From Intoshia linei (lineage: Eukaryota > Orthonectida > Rhopaluridae), in NCBI GenBank assembly GCA_001642005.1, contig LWCA01000204.1:1-40315 (forward strand): a DNA stretch of 40,315 nt, given 5' to 3'. Shown one piece after another: positions 1-13,300 of the stretch; position 1 is the stretch's first letter, and every line of letters begins with the position of its first letter. The notes below the pieces were generated by a model, which saw only the letters and a program-made list of their open reading frames with translations, was not told where the DNA came from and did not search any database. A program made the position numbers and the translations under genes.

Positions 1-359
1 TTAATTTATTAGACAGAATGTGTGTATAATATTAAAAATAAAATAAAAACAGTCAAATCCTAAAAATTTTCATAAATAGCATAAATTCAAGCAAAATAAA
101 ATTATATAAAACCTATTTTATCATTTTCAATGTAATGATATATATTCAGAACCAATTTAATAAATACTTAAAAATACCAATTGTGTATCAATAATTAATA
201 GAATAATTAATTTTACCAATATTGCAAAGGATTGTAATATAAAAATGATTAATGTTAAAAATATGTCTATACTTTTGGCTTTTTTTCTTGTGAATGTTAC
301 TTTTCTTTTTATCATTTTCAAATTAAGTTAAATTAAGTTAGTATCAAAACTTTTATAAA

Positions 360-503
360 TTAGTTGCTATTTTTATATTTTTTGATTATATTTTGAACCG
401 CACATCGGGATATTATGAAGGTTTTACTTATAAAAACCTGAATTTTTCCTTCCTTGAATAAGGACACAATATTGAATCTTTTTTCGTCACTTATGCGCGT
501 CAT
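360..503 (-). pseudogene. Tc1/mariner-type transposase N-terminal fragment
   Basis: A 47-codon frame on the minus strand begins MTRISDEKRFNIVSLFKEG and continues ISKTFIISRCAVQNIIKKY. This is the pattern of the first helix-turn-helix of Tc1-like transposases (a 'deeR..I..L...G' start, then 'ISRxxVxxIIKKY'). A stop follows at once and no DDE catalytic core can be read further along the minus strand, so it is a dead fragment. It lies about 90 nt inside the two terminal-repeat motifs at 591-813, in the orientation expected for a minus-strand element. It is seen only as a short match to the family pattern. A chance frame is possible but unlikely given the motif order and the adjacent repeats. Confidence 0.6.
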
Positions 504-590
504 TTACTAAAAAAATAATAATATTTCATTTATAGATCATTACATTTTAGTTTTTATTGAAATTTAATTTAGTTTAATTGAAATTATAAA

Positions 591-813
591 GGCGCCTAAG
601 ACTTATGTCGCTCAGAATTTTGCAATTTTAATTAAAAATACCTATATTTCATTAATTATTACATTTTTTTTATAGTTTCTATTTTTTTAGGGTTGTTAAA
701 TATTTTTTCTTGATCATACATCAGAGATATGATATAAGAAAATTTCTTAAATCATGAACCAGGAGTGTTTCAATTAATTACAATGGGGTACCTAAGACTT
801 ATGTCGCGCACTG
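591..813 (-). mobile_element. Tc1-like terminal region with doubled internal repeat (IR/DR type)
   Basis: The 17-mer CCTAAGACTTATGTCGC occurs at 595-611 and again at 791-807, 196 nt apart in the same orientation. Read on the minus strand the outer copy starts CAGTGCGCGACATAAGTC, typical of Tc1-like ends. Two direct repeats about 200 nt apart inside one end is the IR/DR layout known from Tc1 elements such as the fish ones. The transposase remnant follows at 503-360. The other end of the element was not found, so it is truncated or lies outside the window. Confidence 0.55.
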
Positions 814-1302
814 TATATTACTATACATTTATGAATTCATTATTTAATTTTAAGTAAAGGAATTAGTTTTACCATTACTGATTTTCAATTTTTTTTATCG
901 GATGCCCAAAAGTAAAATTTAAAAAATATTTCAAATGCGTGGCCACTGGGTAAACGATTCATTTAAAATAAAACTGCGTACAACTAGCTAAAAAATGAGA
1001 TTGGTTAGGGTCAACTGATTTTTTTGGTCACGAAATTTGAAAAACTCTTTAACTATTATTTCTAAGATGTATTAATTTTTGATAGATCAATTGCAAACTG
1101 TAATGATCACTAAATTACTATCCTAGCCAAATCAGCCACGAATATTAAAAAGTAAGTGTTAAAAATGAAATATAATGTAATGTAGTAATATAATATAATC
1201 TCAAGTAATATAATGCATTACCAATCCAACACTGAATAAATATATCCTTAATATAAATAAACATTCATCTACAAAATGAAAACTATATAAACACAGAATA
1301 AA
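814..1302. other. AT-rich upstream region without recognised gene
   Basis: No open frame with coding character and no recognised repeat was found on either strand. The sequence leads up to the probable first coding exon at 1303. An ACACAG trinucleotide-AG end at about 1291-1296 could be a splice or trans-splice acceptor for that exon, but this is weak. Confidence 0.4.
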
Positions 1303-4300
1303 ATGAATTATGTTGATATCGGCGTGGTTCTAGATACATCTGATATAGATGTATGTATTCATAATACCTTTTTTAACACATGTGGCACACTAGGTGCATT
1401 AGAAAAATATTTATGACTTAAAAAAAATTATATTAAAATATTTTTAAATTTTCATTTTAATTATTTTTCAAATTAGGTAACTTGTATATGTGAATGGACA
1501 AATGGAATTGTATTTGGATGCAGTAATGGGTAAAGACTGTCTTTATTTATGTATAATATTTAATTCTAGACAAATCTACGTATATCGATTGCACGGTGAT
1601 AATATCAATTTTAAGTTAATATACACTATACCAGTAAATAAAAAGGTATACGTACAATACAAGTATTTACAAAATTTTTAGAAAAAAGCTAAAAAAATAA
1701 ATGCAATTTGTTATTCAAAAAATAAAAGATATTTCATTTTTTCCTATGATGGAGGGATACACATAGCTCCCTTGGATCTCAGAAATTGTCCTGATATTAT
1801 ATCTACCAAGTTTAAATGCATATTAGGTCTGTGTATAAGTTTCACTAATGTATATTTTATTTATTAGTGTATATATTGATATATAGATTTGTTTTTTATC
1901 AAAAAAACATGTCATCACTTTTTGCTTAACCTTATCAGATAAAAAAACCCCCTTATCAAAAAAAGCAAGCATTACATTAACTGAAGATGTCATCAATATT
2001 GTAATTTCATTTTTTACACTATTCCACAATACACATTACTAATTCCGATTAGTAATAATCATACTAAATTTCACAATTTTAGATGTTGAATGATAATATA
2101 GCATGTGTTGCAACAAAACAAGGAAGTTATTCGTTAGTGGTCTGTGAAACTGGTCAAGTAACAAAATTATTCAACTGTAAATTGTATATGGATCCCATGT
2201 CTCGATGTTTTACGTCAATTGGTTTAATGGGATCTGATTTTATTTTGTTGTCAGAGGATAATACAATTTTTTTTATGGACGCACTGGGTTCAATAGTGAG
2301 AACGCCAATTCGATATGAAGGAACAGAAAATATCAAAAATATAGTGGTTTTAGATAAACAATTGATTATCCTTGTTACAAGCAATTCAATTTTAGCAAAA
2401 AAGTATTTTTTCAAATTTAAATCACTATAATGCACAATATTCACAAATAGGGCAATTTTCGCAAAATCTGATGACGATTTACTTCTTCTAAACCCTCGAA
2501 TAGATGTACCACAAAATATCGTCAACTGGCACGTTGCATACTCTTTTTATTTATTATTTATTCTGGTGGTTCTTTAAATCAGTCAATTTTTTCATAAAAG
2601 TACATTATTTCTTCTCATTAAATTAATTAATATAGGAATTAATTTTAATCAAAATTTTAAATATTTTATTTTTATCTAATAATTTGATTATTGGGAATCT
2701 AAATTTGGGATATTCCACTAAATTCAAAATTGATTCAGGGCTATAAAAATGCATCACAGCTGTGATGGCCACCATGTACCAATTTATAAATTGACTCTTA
2801 TCATTTAACAGTTAAATGGTCAACCCATATCAATATTTATCTATTTTTAAATATTTCTATTTTGAACTATTCTTAATATTACATAAATTAACAGATTGTG
2901 AACTAATCGTCCTTAAAATTATCAAATTTTGTAAAAAAAGTGTCACTGACTAAAAAAGACCCTAATTGGTAGCCATACCCTTTTTCAGTTTTACTCTTCG
3001 AAAAACGTTTTTAGGAAAAAATATTTTGTTATAATAAAATTCAGAATACAAATATAATGTAATATACTAAAAAAATTTCGATATTACCTGCGCCATCCAG
3101 TTTTGAAAAACTGATTTTACTTACATGAAATAATAATACATTTTAGTATAAATGAAGAAGAAAACATTTTCCAACAAATGCCAGTGGAGAATATTAACGA
3201 ATATTGTAGTTTCTGTACTTGTAAAGATGTGATTTTGTTACCAGTGAAAGGTTACATTGTATCCCTGTCTGAAATAAAACACCAAACAACATGTAACATC
3301 AATGAAAACAGCAATTATACTGTTAAAAAAAGTACACTTTCAAAATATGACAATTTTTCAACGGTTGATTCTAAAATAGAATCCTGCCAAGAAGATTCTC
3401 TCGGTTCAATCTCTAAAACCCCTATTAAAAAAAAACAACCAAAAACTCTGTGGAACGAAATAATGAGTGCAAAAGGTCAAGATCAAAAAATTGAAAGTTT
3501 AAACAATAAAACTGATAAATATTTAAATAAAATTGACTCATTAAGCGTATCTGACAGTACACTCGATGAATCTCATCCATACGGTAAACCAATTATGAAA
3601 TCCAGTATACATATTGAAGAAAAATTTGAATCAAAAGAGCAAATATATGATGATATAAGAAAATCATCAATGAACAGAAAAGAAAGCAAAGCAACGGTTA
3701 AAGAAAATATTTTCAAATTAAAAATTAAAGATGAAAGTGAAATCATGAACGTAGAAATGGATGAAAATAACGATTTTGTAAGAAATAATTCAATCAATAA
3801 AAATATTAAATCAAACCAAATTGATGTAGAATCCATAAACTATGAAACTATGATTATAACAAGTTCAGATGAATCCTTGAATAGGGAAAATAAGGTTGAA
3901 ACAAATAATCAACAAGGACAAGAACCAGAACCAGAGTGTACAACGAATTCCCAATATAAAAATGAAATTGAGATTACTAAATTAACGGAAACAGTGAACG
4001 TTGAATCCTATTCAAACCAGGTAGTCGAAGGTTTGGTCACAGACCAATATATAGATGTTGATGGGATTGATGAAAATAATTGCAAATGTGACGACCCCGA
4101 AAATTTACAAATTGAAAATGTGGGTCGATTCAGTAGTTCAAGTAAACTGGATATAAGCAATGATATGTGCTCAGAAAATGATCCATTTGACAAAATTACA
4201 AACAATGAGTGTCAACTTGATAGTGTTAAATCTGAAATTTCAACAAGAAAAAGAAAAAACTCTGAAACTGAAAATGAGGACAAAATATCTGTGAAAACAC

Positions 4301-4535
4301 CTAAAGATGATAGTGTTAGTGAAATTGACAGGTATTTTAAATATCCCCATTATTTCTCAGTGGTTTTCAATATTTATACATTTTTAGATGTCTACCAGAT
4401 GTACCATGTAAGGTCAACGTTTTCCATAAAGAAATTAACAATCAGATTAGTCGTCACCCTTCAAAATCTTCAAATCCACCGATTTTACCTAAAAAAAATA
4501 AAATTATCGTGGAAGATCTTCAAATTATGTATAAT
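1303..4535 (+). CDS. First CNH module and long linker of TGFBRAP1/Vps3-like protein (5' part of the gene, or a separate paralogue)
   Basis: Exons 1303-1350, 1477-1529, 1570-1645, 1682-1849, 1887-2000, 2083-2402, 3147-4331 and probably 4388-4535 join in frame to about 704 codons, starting MNYVDIGVVLDTSDID. Exons 2-7 encode a complete CNH beta-propeller: ITCICEWTNG-type first strand (here VTCICEWTNGIVFGCSNG), KINAICYSKNKRYFIFS, ICFLSKKHVITFC, IACVATKQGSYSLV, SDFILLSEDNTI and a closing strand near YCSFCTCKDVILLPVKGY. Each block matches the same block in the three modules downstream. Introns are 36-56 nt except 2001-2082 and 2403-3146. Exon 7 continues as about 370 residues rich in Lys, Glu, Asn and Ser, surely disordered. 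After 4388-4535 (phase 0 end, weak donor) the frame fits directly onto the exon at 7388, also phase 0, so one gene running to 20704 is the simplest model. Reading on instead reaches a stop at 4571, so a separate short paralogue is the alternative. Confidence 0.7.
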
Positions 4536-7387
4536 GTTATTTACATGCCAATTCAGAGATCTAAACCTATTTAAATTATTCTATAGTATTTACATCAAGG
4601 TTTCCTACACTTTTTTTAACAGCAGACTGGTAATAAATTACAAAATTCATCGCGGACCATTAAAGCGATGTTACTAGGCAAAATTTTAAAAATTTTTCCA
4701 CGGAACGGCATTTGGGTAGCGCTGATTTACATGATTGTATGTATTCAATAATATTTTTAATTACTTTACTTTGAGGTACGTTGGAAACAGATCGTTGTTT
4801 GGAACGACCAGATCCCAAGTACTGTACACAGACTTGGGTCCTGACGACAAGTTTGTAAATTGTGACTTCAAATTTTCATTTTTCCAATTTGAGCATTTTT
4901 GAAAGTTATATTTTTGTATATCACTATTTGGTGTATCAATTTGAAACTTTCAATTCAAGACCCGTGTAGAGGTGGATATGCACTTTTTTGTGCTTTTACT
5001 TATTATTTGAACTTATTCTTTAAATTTGAGTTGCGGATTTTTGGAATTTACCCAAAAGCCTAGACCAGGCATTCTCATCTCTTTTTCGCTGTGGACCCCC
5101 AAAAAAATTAATAATAATGACAATTTTTAATGAATCATTACATTTGGGTGAAACGAATGATGGTCAAAAGACATGGAGTACTTTATTTTTGCGAGGTGAT
5201 AAACTTGATGAACTATTAATATTTACCTTTAACCCGTCAATGTTCCCAAAATGGAGCATGTTTTTCAGGTATAGTTTACAGTACATTATTAATTGTTTAC
5301 TACATATTTTATCAAATCAATAAAAAGTCTATATTATTTATCTTCCCTGTGAAAAATTAATATTTTATATCCCTTGGTTGATGTTTCATAGAATTATGAA
5401 TATTGACTGATTTTTTGTCCCATTTTCAATTTGAAATTTAAAGCTTTTTTTTTATGATTAGAAACTTGGCTCGGTCATAAATTTTAATAAAATAATTAAA
5501 TAAAACCGCTGCTCCTAAAATAGAACAATGGAAGTTTCCCAATAAGTTTTTACACTTGTAAGTAATTTAATTTAACACCAAGTAATTTACTTTTACATGA
5601 TTTTCACGTTTTATATTAGTATTTCTGAGCCTCTATGTTTTAAAAACGACTTTATGTTACTGAAAATGTCTATAATATGTAATAAATGTATATAATTTTC
5701 ATAGACCCCCAAATAAGTGCTGTGGACCCCGTTGAGAATGGCTGACCTAAACGACCGCTACATTATTATTTCAAAAATCTCACTTTTATCCCACCATTTA
5801 TAAAATTTAATAGTATTTAATAAAAAATACCATTTGAAACCTTCAGGGTAAAATCAAATTTATCGATATTTTTTTGAAAAATCCGATTTTACCAAACCTG
5901 ATGAGAAAAATCCACTTAATCCAACTCCAAAATAAAAAATCTAATTTTACCAAGTTCTTCGAGCATCGCAGAACATACCTTACCTCATTCCGAGGGGAGG
6001 GCGTATCGAAATTTTTGTGTAAAATGGGTCTCATTTTTTAAAATTGAACATTAAAATAATTTATAAATATAATAAATAATAATATATTTTTATATTGGAA
6101 TTTTTATGTAATTGTTTGTGATGTAAAGTAAATTTTAACAAAATACTTTTTATTGAGTTTGAAAATTTAAAAAGTACTTAGTTGTACTGCACTTAGTTAA
6201 AAAAACTAAGTTGAAAAAACTACTAGGGACTATATCACATTCTGCATAGTTAAGAAAAAAATTTTAAACCCAATTTTGATTTTCGAAGAACTGACCCTAG
6301 CATGGTAGGTTCGACTCTGCACATGACTAATATACAATTTACAGTATACATATTTAATTATATTATAGAAGCAATTTACTTGAGAATCAAGACAGTAAAA
6401 GATCTAGCTTGGATTATTCAAGTAATTAATAACTACAATTATATTTTATATTCATATTATTTACTGAATATATAATCTTAGGCAGTGATTACCAATTTTT
6501 ACAATTGGAGGTCGCATAAGCTCGAATAAAAAAATAAATGCAGATTATTTAAAATTTTTAATGTGGGAATTAAGTAAGTAATATAAATTGTAATCTGTGA
6601 TAAATTATCACATATATATCACATAATATACATTTTTATAATTTTAAATTAATTTCATAAATGATGTGATTAATGAAACAATATTTTTTATTTTTTACTT
6701 AATTAATGAGCCGAATGTACTTTTTAAATCTAGTAAGCGAATCAGTGTATAGCTAAGTTTCCCGCCGGCTCTCATGAAATTAAGCGCCATTATTATAATA
6801 TTGTTTACTATTGGTTTAAATTTTTTTCACTGCTGTTCGTGAAAATCTGGAATCAACCAGTATTATCAAGGAATTAGTATTTCCACCAATAATTAATAAT
6901 AATTTTTTAATTTGATAATATTTGAAGGATATCGGTTGGACCACAGAATATCAGATTACATGTCATTTAAAAAATGGAGATTACGTAAAAAAAACATGTT
7001 TTTAAATTGGCTCATTTTAACTTGCCATCGGCTTTTGTATATTATTTTTCAAAGCGAGAATTTAAAAAATTATATATCATAACCATTTCGTGTATTAAAT
7101 TTGAAATGTCCTTTTTAGAGCCTTGGAGAGGTGACTAGGGTTATATGATACTACGCATCAAAATGACGTCTGCCAATTTTTTTAGAGGTCTCTTTTCATT
7201 TTGGGTAGCTTCGAGTTTGGTAGATTCGGATTTGCCTGATATATAATATATCATTTTAAAATGTATGTAACGTAACGTAAAACTATTCAATTATTCACTT
7301 TGTTATTGAATTCATTTTAGAAAAAAAGGTAATTAAAATTTGTCTTAAAAAATTCAATTAATATGTAAATTCAAATTTATTATTTAG
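4536..7387. other. Probable intron carrying a hAT element
   Basis: If the first CNH module belongs to the downstream gene, this is an intron of about 2.85 kb. It holds a hAT-like element at 5066-5744 and, directly after it (5745-6000), sequence similar to the interior of the hAT element at 12738-13279. The stretches 4620-4740 and 4775-4850 are less AT-rich and open in several frames; I could not assign them. The rest (6000-7387) shows nothing recognisable. An 8-nt stretch at 7321-7328 flanked by good splice sites could be a microexon. Confidence 0.45.
5066..5744. mobile_element. hAT-like non-autonomous element
   Basis: Imperfect terminal inverted repeats: it starts CAGGCATTCTCATC and its other end, read inverted, starts CAGCCATTCTCAACGGGG; both ends also carry GTGGACCCC close by. 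The flanks GCCTAGAC and ACCTAAAC match at 6 of 8 positions, consistent with an old 8-bp hAT target duplication. A 68-codon frame at 5117-5323 lies inside and has no recognised similarity. Confidence 0.6.
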
Positions 7388-10300
7388 AGAACTCAATCAA
7401 AATTAGAAGAAATTAAGCAGATTAAAGATAAAATAAAATTTAAAATTCAACATAAACAAAAACAAAAGGTAAAAACTGAAACTCTAGAAAGTCTTGACAA
7501 ATTTGAAACTGGTGAAATCAATATAAATCAAGAAGAAATTTCAGAGTTGAGAAATAAAGGGTATTGTATGATTATGAAAAAAATAAAATAAAATTCATTA
7601 TTTTTACTTTAATCTTTATTATAGCGAAAAATCCACAATATTAAGAAAAAGTCATCCAAAAGTTCGAAATGCTTTTAGCAACATTAAACGTAAAAGCATT
7701 CAAGTATTAAATAATTTGAATGAAGATTTAAAGTAATATTTCAAAATAGAAAATATAATAAAACAGTGTTTCTTAGCCTTTTTTCATTTTGGACTTATAC
7801 AGAACGTAGGCTACGTCACGTATCTATAGGTTAAAATTAAAATTTGTAACATAGTACGAAATTTTATAACATTTCATATTTTTGAAAATTTAGTATTAGT
7901 ATAACTTTCAATATAAAACCAACATGCATCATATTAGTCAAAATTAATCGTTTCTGAACCGATAAACAAAAGATTTGATGTAAGTGAGAAAAATACAATT
8001 TGATGTTATTTATATTTACAAAAAAAATTTTTAATTTTTTATATTGATTTTCGCTAATTCATATTTTCCTATATTTTTTCAGAAACTAGCATAATTTTTA
8101 CAAAAGTCGTACGCGCAAATTTCAAGTTTTATAAATGGTTTTGGCAATGAATTTAGATTCATGTTCATCATTATCATAAATATTGCTCGGTTGTAATTTT
8201 GTTTATATATTTTTCTATGACCTTACTAAGAGAATCGGTTGAGACACACTGAAAATTATGGTTGAGACATTATTGAATATAATATGAATTATATGTATAT
8301 TAAATATAAGGTATGCTAAGTGTCGATATTTTTTTTGTTTTTCATACGTATCTTGCCTTTATCATTCCAAAATATTATTTACCAATCTGGAATATCCAAT
8401 AAACAGTATCTATCCTAATTTGAACCTGATCGTACCAATTTTTTTAAATATTATCACGCATCATTAAAAATTAAAATTTTAAATACTAAAATACTAAAAA
8501 TAACTATACAAATTACTATATTATTATCAATAAAATGTGGTTGATTTTAGCTTTCTAATTCATTGATTATTTTTTCCATTTCATTTCATTATTATTCCCT
8601 TGAAATAAGGATACAGATAAAAGTAACGATTTGATGAATATAAATGTAAACAGGGTGAGATTATTCATGTGATAACAAATATATATTACCTGTTATTACA
8701 ACAAAAAGAACAATTTGCGCCTATTTTATAATATGTCACTACAGTACTAAAATATAGGGTAACCATTGGTTACTAACCAATTTATGATTTTATTTCAATT
8801 ATAAACGCATTTAAGCGATATTTATAATGACAATTTAAAATAATTTAATTAGTAAAATAATACAAAAACACTTGAAAATTTACAAAAAAATTTTTACATA
8901 CAATTCGAGTAAAGTTTCATGATACAAAAATATTTGATAAATATATTATAATATATATATTGATAATAAATATATTATAAACAATAATTTATTGGCGCAA
9001 TATTGAGAAAAACAACAACAGGTAATATCTTATCGTAATCAAAATTGTTTTATTGACAATTTCAAATTTGTTAATAATTTAATTTGCGTAATTGGTGGAA
9101 TTGGTCTTGATAATATATATTTAGTATTAATAATAATAATAATAATAATCTAAACTATTTTTTAGAAACAATGCTCAACAATTAAAGCAAGCTTTCGAGG
9201 TACGTGAAGAATCAATAAAAGAAGAAATTGACTTTGAAATAAAAGAAAACATTGAATCTGATAGTACTAAGCTGATTTTATCTAAAAACTTAAATGATGA
9301 AACTTATCAAGATTTTGAAGTATTTGCAGATATTTATGAATCTCGAAATATACAAATTAGTGAAAACAAACATAAAGATAATGAAAATGAATTAAACGCA
9401 TGTAAAAATGTTATTGGAGACACAAAAATTGATATGTATAATGAAAATGTAGAACATTTAAAAATATTAGACAAAGATGAAATTGAAAGTGACGAAAACG
9501 ACGAAGTTAGTTCTATTAATTCCAATAACGACAATAATCAAAACATAGAAAATTCGCTAAATGCGTCTTGTGACAATAAAAAAAAGTGTAAATACCAAAA
9601 AAGAGATTCATATACTTCAATTGATAAAAGTGTCAATGAAAACCTGGATAACAAAATTCATATCTTCGAAAATTATTCCAATCACCAATCATTAAGTCAT
9701 TCAATCACAGAAATAGAAATTGACGATAACTCAACAATATATAATTCACAACTCAATTTTAACAAACTATCCAATATTTGTACAAAAATTGTAAAAAACA
9801 TGGAAGCGAAAATAACGTCTTTGACGTGTTGGGACGAGGGAATTTGTCTCGGTTACGAAGATGGTACTATAGAATTGTATAAATCAACTGAAAATAAAAG
9901 CAGTTTAACATTATATGATTCAAAAAACATTTACCCTAAAAGCATTGATTGTATTTCATTTTCTTCTAGCTTAAAATTGTTTGCTTTTGTTATGGAGGAT
10001 CATATATATTGCTACCCGATTGAATTCAAGGTTAATGAGCGTAATGAAATTTACCCAAATTTTATCAAAACCCTAGAAAAATGCAAAATTAAAACAATCA
10101 GTAAAATTATTCTCAATAAAAATGGTACGGAACTAATTTTTATCAATAAACAAACAAAGTTTATAATTTGTTCAATTGAACTTGGTAGAAAAAACGTATT
10201 AAACAAAATTAAAGAAATTTCTATTCATAATTCTATCACTAATTTTAATATTTTGGGTGATATCATTTGTTTTTCAACTAATGAAAATTTATATTTTCTA

Positions 10301-13300
10301 CTCAATATTATTGATGAAACTATACGGCCAATGTTTAATTGCAAAACTCAGAGTCATGATAACGGCTGTAGGGAATTTAATTTAATTAATTATCATTCTA
10401 CCTTAATTGCTGTGGATAATTATAATATTTTTTTATTATCACCTGACAATATGATCATTTTAATGGATCAACTGGGAATGGTCAATAAACCTCCTGTACA
10501 ATTGGCTATTGATGATTTTATTGAAAATGTTCATATTTTGTATGAAAATGTCATTGTTGTTACTACTCTTAATTATATCTATTATGGAATGTAATTTTTT
10601 AATTTATTTTTTAATATTTGCGTTCATTTTGCGGTACCTCTAGGGGTAACTGTGTTGCATTGAATTTTAATATTATTTAATTTTTTCAATACAAAATAGT
10701 TTATAATATACCGTTAAGCGTTTGTTTAATTTATAGGGCACGTTTTGTCCAACACTTTATTCTGAAACGTCAGTTAATGTTTGATTGATTTTTTTTTAGT
10801 TTTTTATTTGACTGACTTTACTGATTAAAATGGGACTCGTTGAGATAGAACTTCACTATCTTTAATTAACATGTAAAGAAATTTATAATACTATTTTTTA
10901 ATAAAAATTATAATTATAGGTTGAACTCTGAATGGTGTGATTTTAATAAAATTTTAATTGTTAAAGAAAATTGTTCATATAATATTAAATGTAATTACAA
11001 CAACCAAATATTGTATGCTATAAATAATGCAATAATGCAAATCGGTTCAGAATATGAAGAAATTATGATAAATAATAATACAAATCAATTTATAAGCATT
11101 AAAGAATCGAAACCGACAATTAAAATTGAAGTAGAAAAAGTGACGGAGAATGAAAATGAAACTGAAAGTAAAATACGAGAAGACTTGAACATAAAATTGT
11201 TAAAAAATTTAAGGGATTACAAAATTAAAAGTTTCGCTATATGGGATGATGGAATACTTACTGGATCAGATAGTGGAATTTTAAAACTTTTTCAAAACGG
11301 AGATGAAACATTAGTATTATTGGATTCAGTGTTACTGTCCACTTACCGAAAAAAAGCAGCCAAAACAATCAGGCATATTTGTTACTCTAAATCTCGAAAA
11401 TATTTTATAATTTCATCCGGCACATATCTTCATATTTACCCTCTAAATGTACAATTGAAATCAAATCAAAACGTATTGTTTAATGAAGAAAAATGTGCAA
11501 ATTTTTCTCTGGATGATGAATCCATTAAAACTAAAATGAAATGTTTTGATTGTTTGAGATTATCTACCAATACTAAAACGTTATGTTTCCTTTCAAAACC
11601 CAATACGATTGTTCATTGTTCTCTGACTAATGATTTAAAAAACCCTATAAATAAGCTATCCATAATTGTATTGGATTATGATTTGTTAAATATGAAACTT
11701 TATCGAAAAATTGCATGTATCGCAACTTTAGCTGGATCTTATTCTTTGGTTTTTTTGGAAAAAAATAACCTTAAAAAATTGTTGAATTTCAAGACAGACA
11801 CCTCCAAAATAGTTATTCCACCGATAGGACAATGCTCTTCAAATTTTGTTTTGCTTTCCCCAGATAATACTATTAATATTTATGATATTAACGGCAAGTT
11901 GCAATACTCTCCAATCGAATTGGAGGAAACTAACATCAAAGAGTTGATTTTACTTGAATCAAATTTACTCATTGTTGTTGCTGCAAGCACTGTTCTTGTC
12001 AAAAGCATGTTGAAAGATAGTGACTTTCAGAAAACGAGTTTGGAAAATGAATCAGAGTGTGTTCTTGCTGGTGTTTCGGAGGATGTAACTTTTATGACTA
12101 GAGATAATGATATTTATCAGTTGTCCAATGTTTCTAATAAATGTCATGATGCTTCCAATTTAAGAATGCGACGTAGTTTAAAACTTTCCGCTAAATCTAG
12201 TATCAACAAAAGTCGACTGAGATCTGTTATTAATGAAGATTTTGTTACAATGAATTGTATTTATCAGTCTGAATCATTAGATATAACGGCGGTAGAAATT
12301 TGGAAAGTTGGGTTGTGTGTCGGGTTTAAGGATGGATCTTTAAAATTATGTTCTTATGAATTTCAAACAAATGATAAAATTTATCAATGTGATAGTAGGG
12401 AATTGTTCAATAAATTTGAGGTAATTTAATCTTTGATTTCATAATAATTGTATTAATACATTACATACCCGTTATGGACAATCTTGAGCGTAGCCACTTG
12501 TATTTGGGAAGTTTTTTGGTTATAAAATTTAGTAGGGGTTTAAGGGAATATTTTAAAAATATTTTGAATATAATTTTCGATCTAAAATATTGTAGGGTTT
12601 TAAGGGATCTTCAAAATTTTGATCGCAAAATTATCTTCAAAATCTTTAAAAATTTGCTTAAAGAAACCCACAAAAATTTCGTGAAAAAATCAATAATATG
12701 ATAAATTAGTAGGATCAATGATTATGTCGCTCTAAGACAGTGGTTTCCGATTGGGATCGCTGGACCCCATAGGTTACAAAACTATATGTTAGGTCCGTGA
12801 GATTCACATAAAATATTAAAAAACTTTTATTAAATTTTTATTATTTTTATAGGAGAATTTTTAATATTTATTACCGATTTGCCAAATGTTATGAATTTAT
12901 CCCAAAGCCTATACGACCGCTACATTCTTATTTCAAAAACCCACTTTTATGAAAATTTGCAGTGCCATAAGACTTATGGTATACACTTATGATAAGTGTT
13001 AATAAAAAATACCATTTCAAACACCCAAGGAATATTGACTTTAACCGATATTTTTTTGAAAAATCCACTTAATCTAATCTCAATATAAAAAATCCAATTT
13101 TATCAACCCTTAAAGAATAATGCTTTTTTCCAATATTTTTTTTTAAACGATTTTACCAAATCTTATGAGAAAAAACTGTTAATTTTTTCATAAATGTTTT
13201 GTATTTCATGTTTCCTTTTGAATCCAAAAAAATAATATTTTGAAATGCGGGTCCGTACACTATTTAATTGAGACCACTGCTCTAGAGAATTGACATCCCA

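Noticed and set aside
2752-2767. Palindrome CATCACAGCTGTGATG as a regulatory site
   Set aside because: A 16-bp palindrome containing an E-box (CAGCTG) in an intron; nothing else supports function, and it could be chance.
4332-4677. Continuation of the long open frame 3178-4677 as one exon
   Set aside because: A good donor (ACAGGTATTT) at 4332 and acceptor (TTTTTAG) at 4387 define a 56-nt intron, and the read-through tail lacks the composition of the exon before it.
12474-12701. 75-codon open frame as a gene
   Set aside because: It lies in the intron 12421-13397 and is built of a tandem repeat of about 63 nt around AGGGTTTTAAGGGA; no protein-like pattern.
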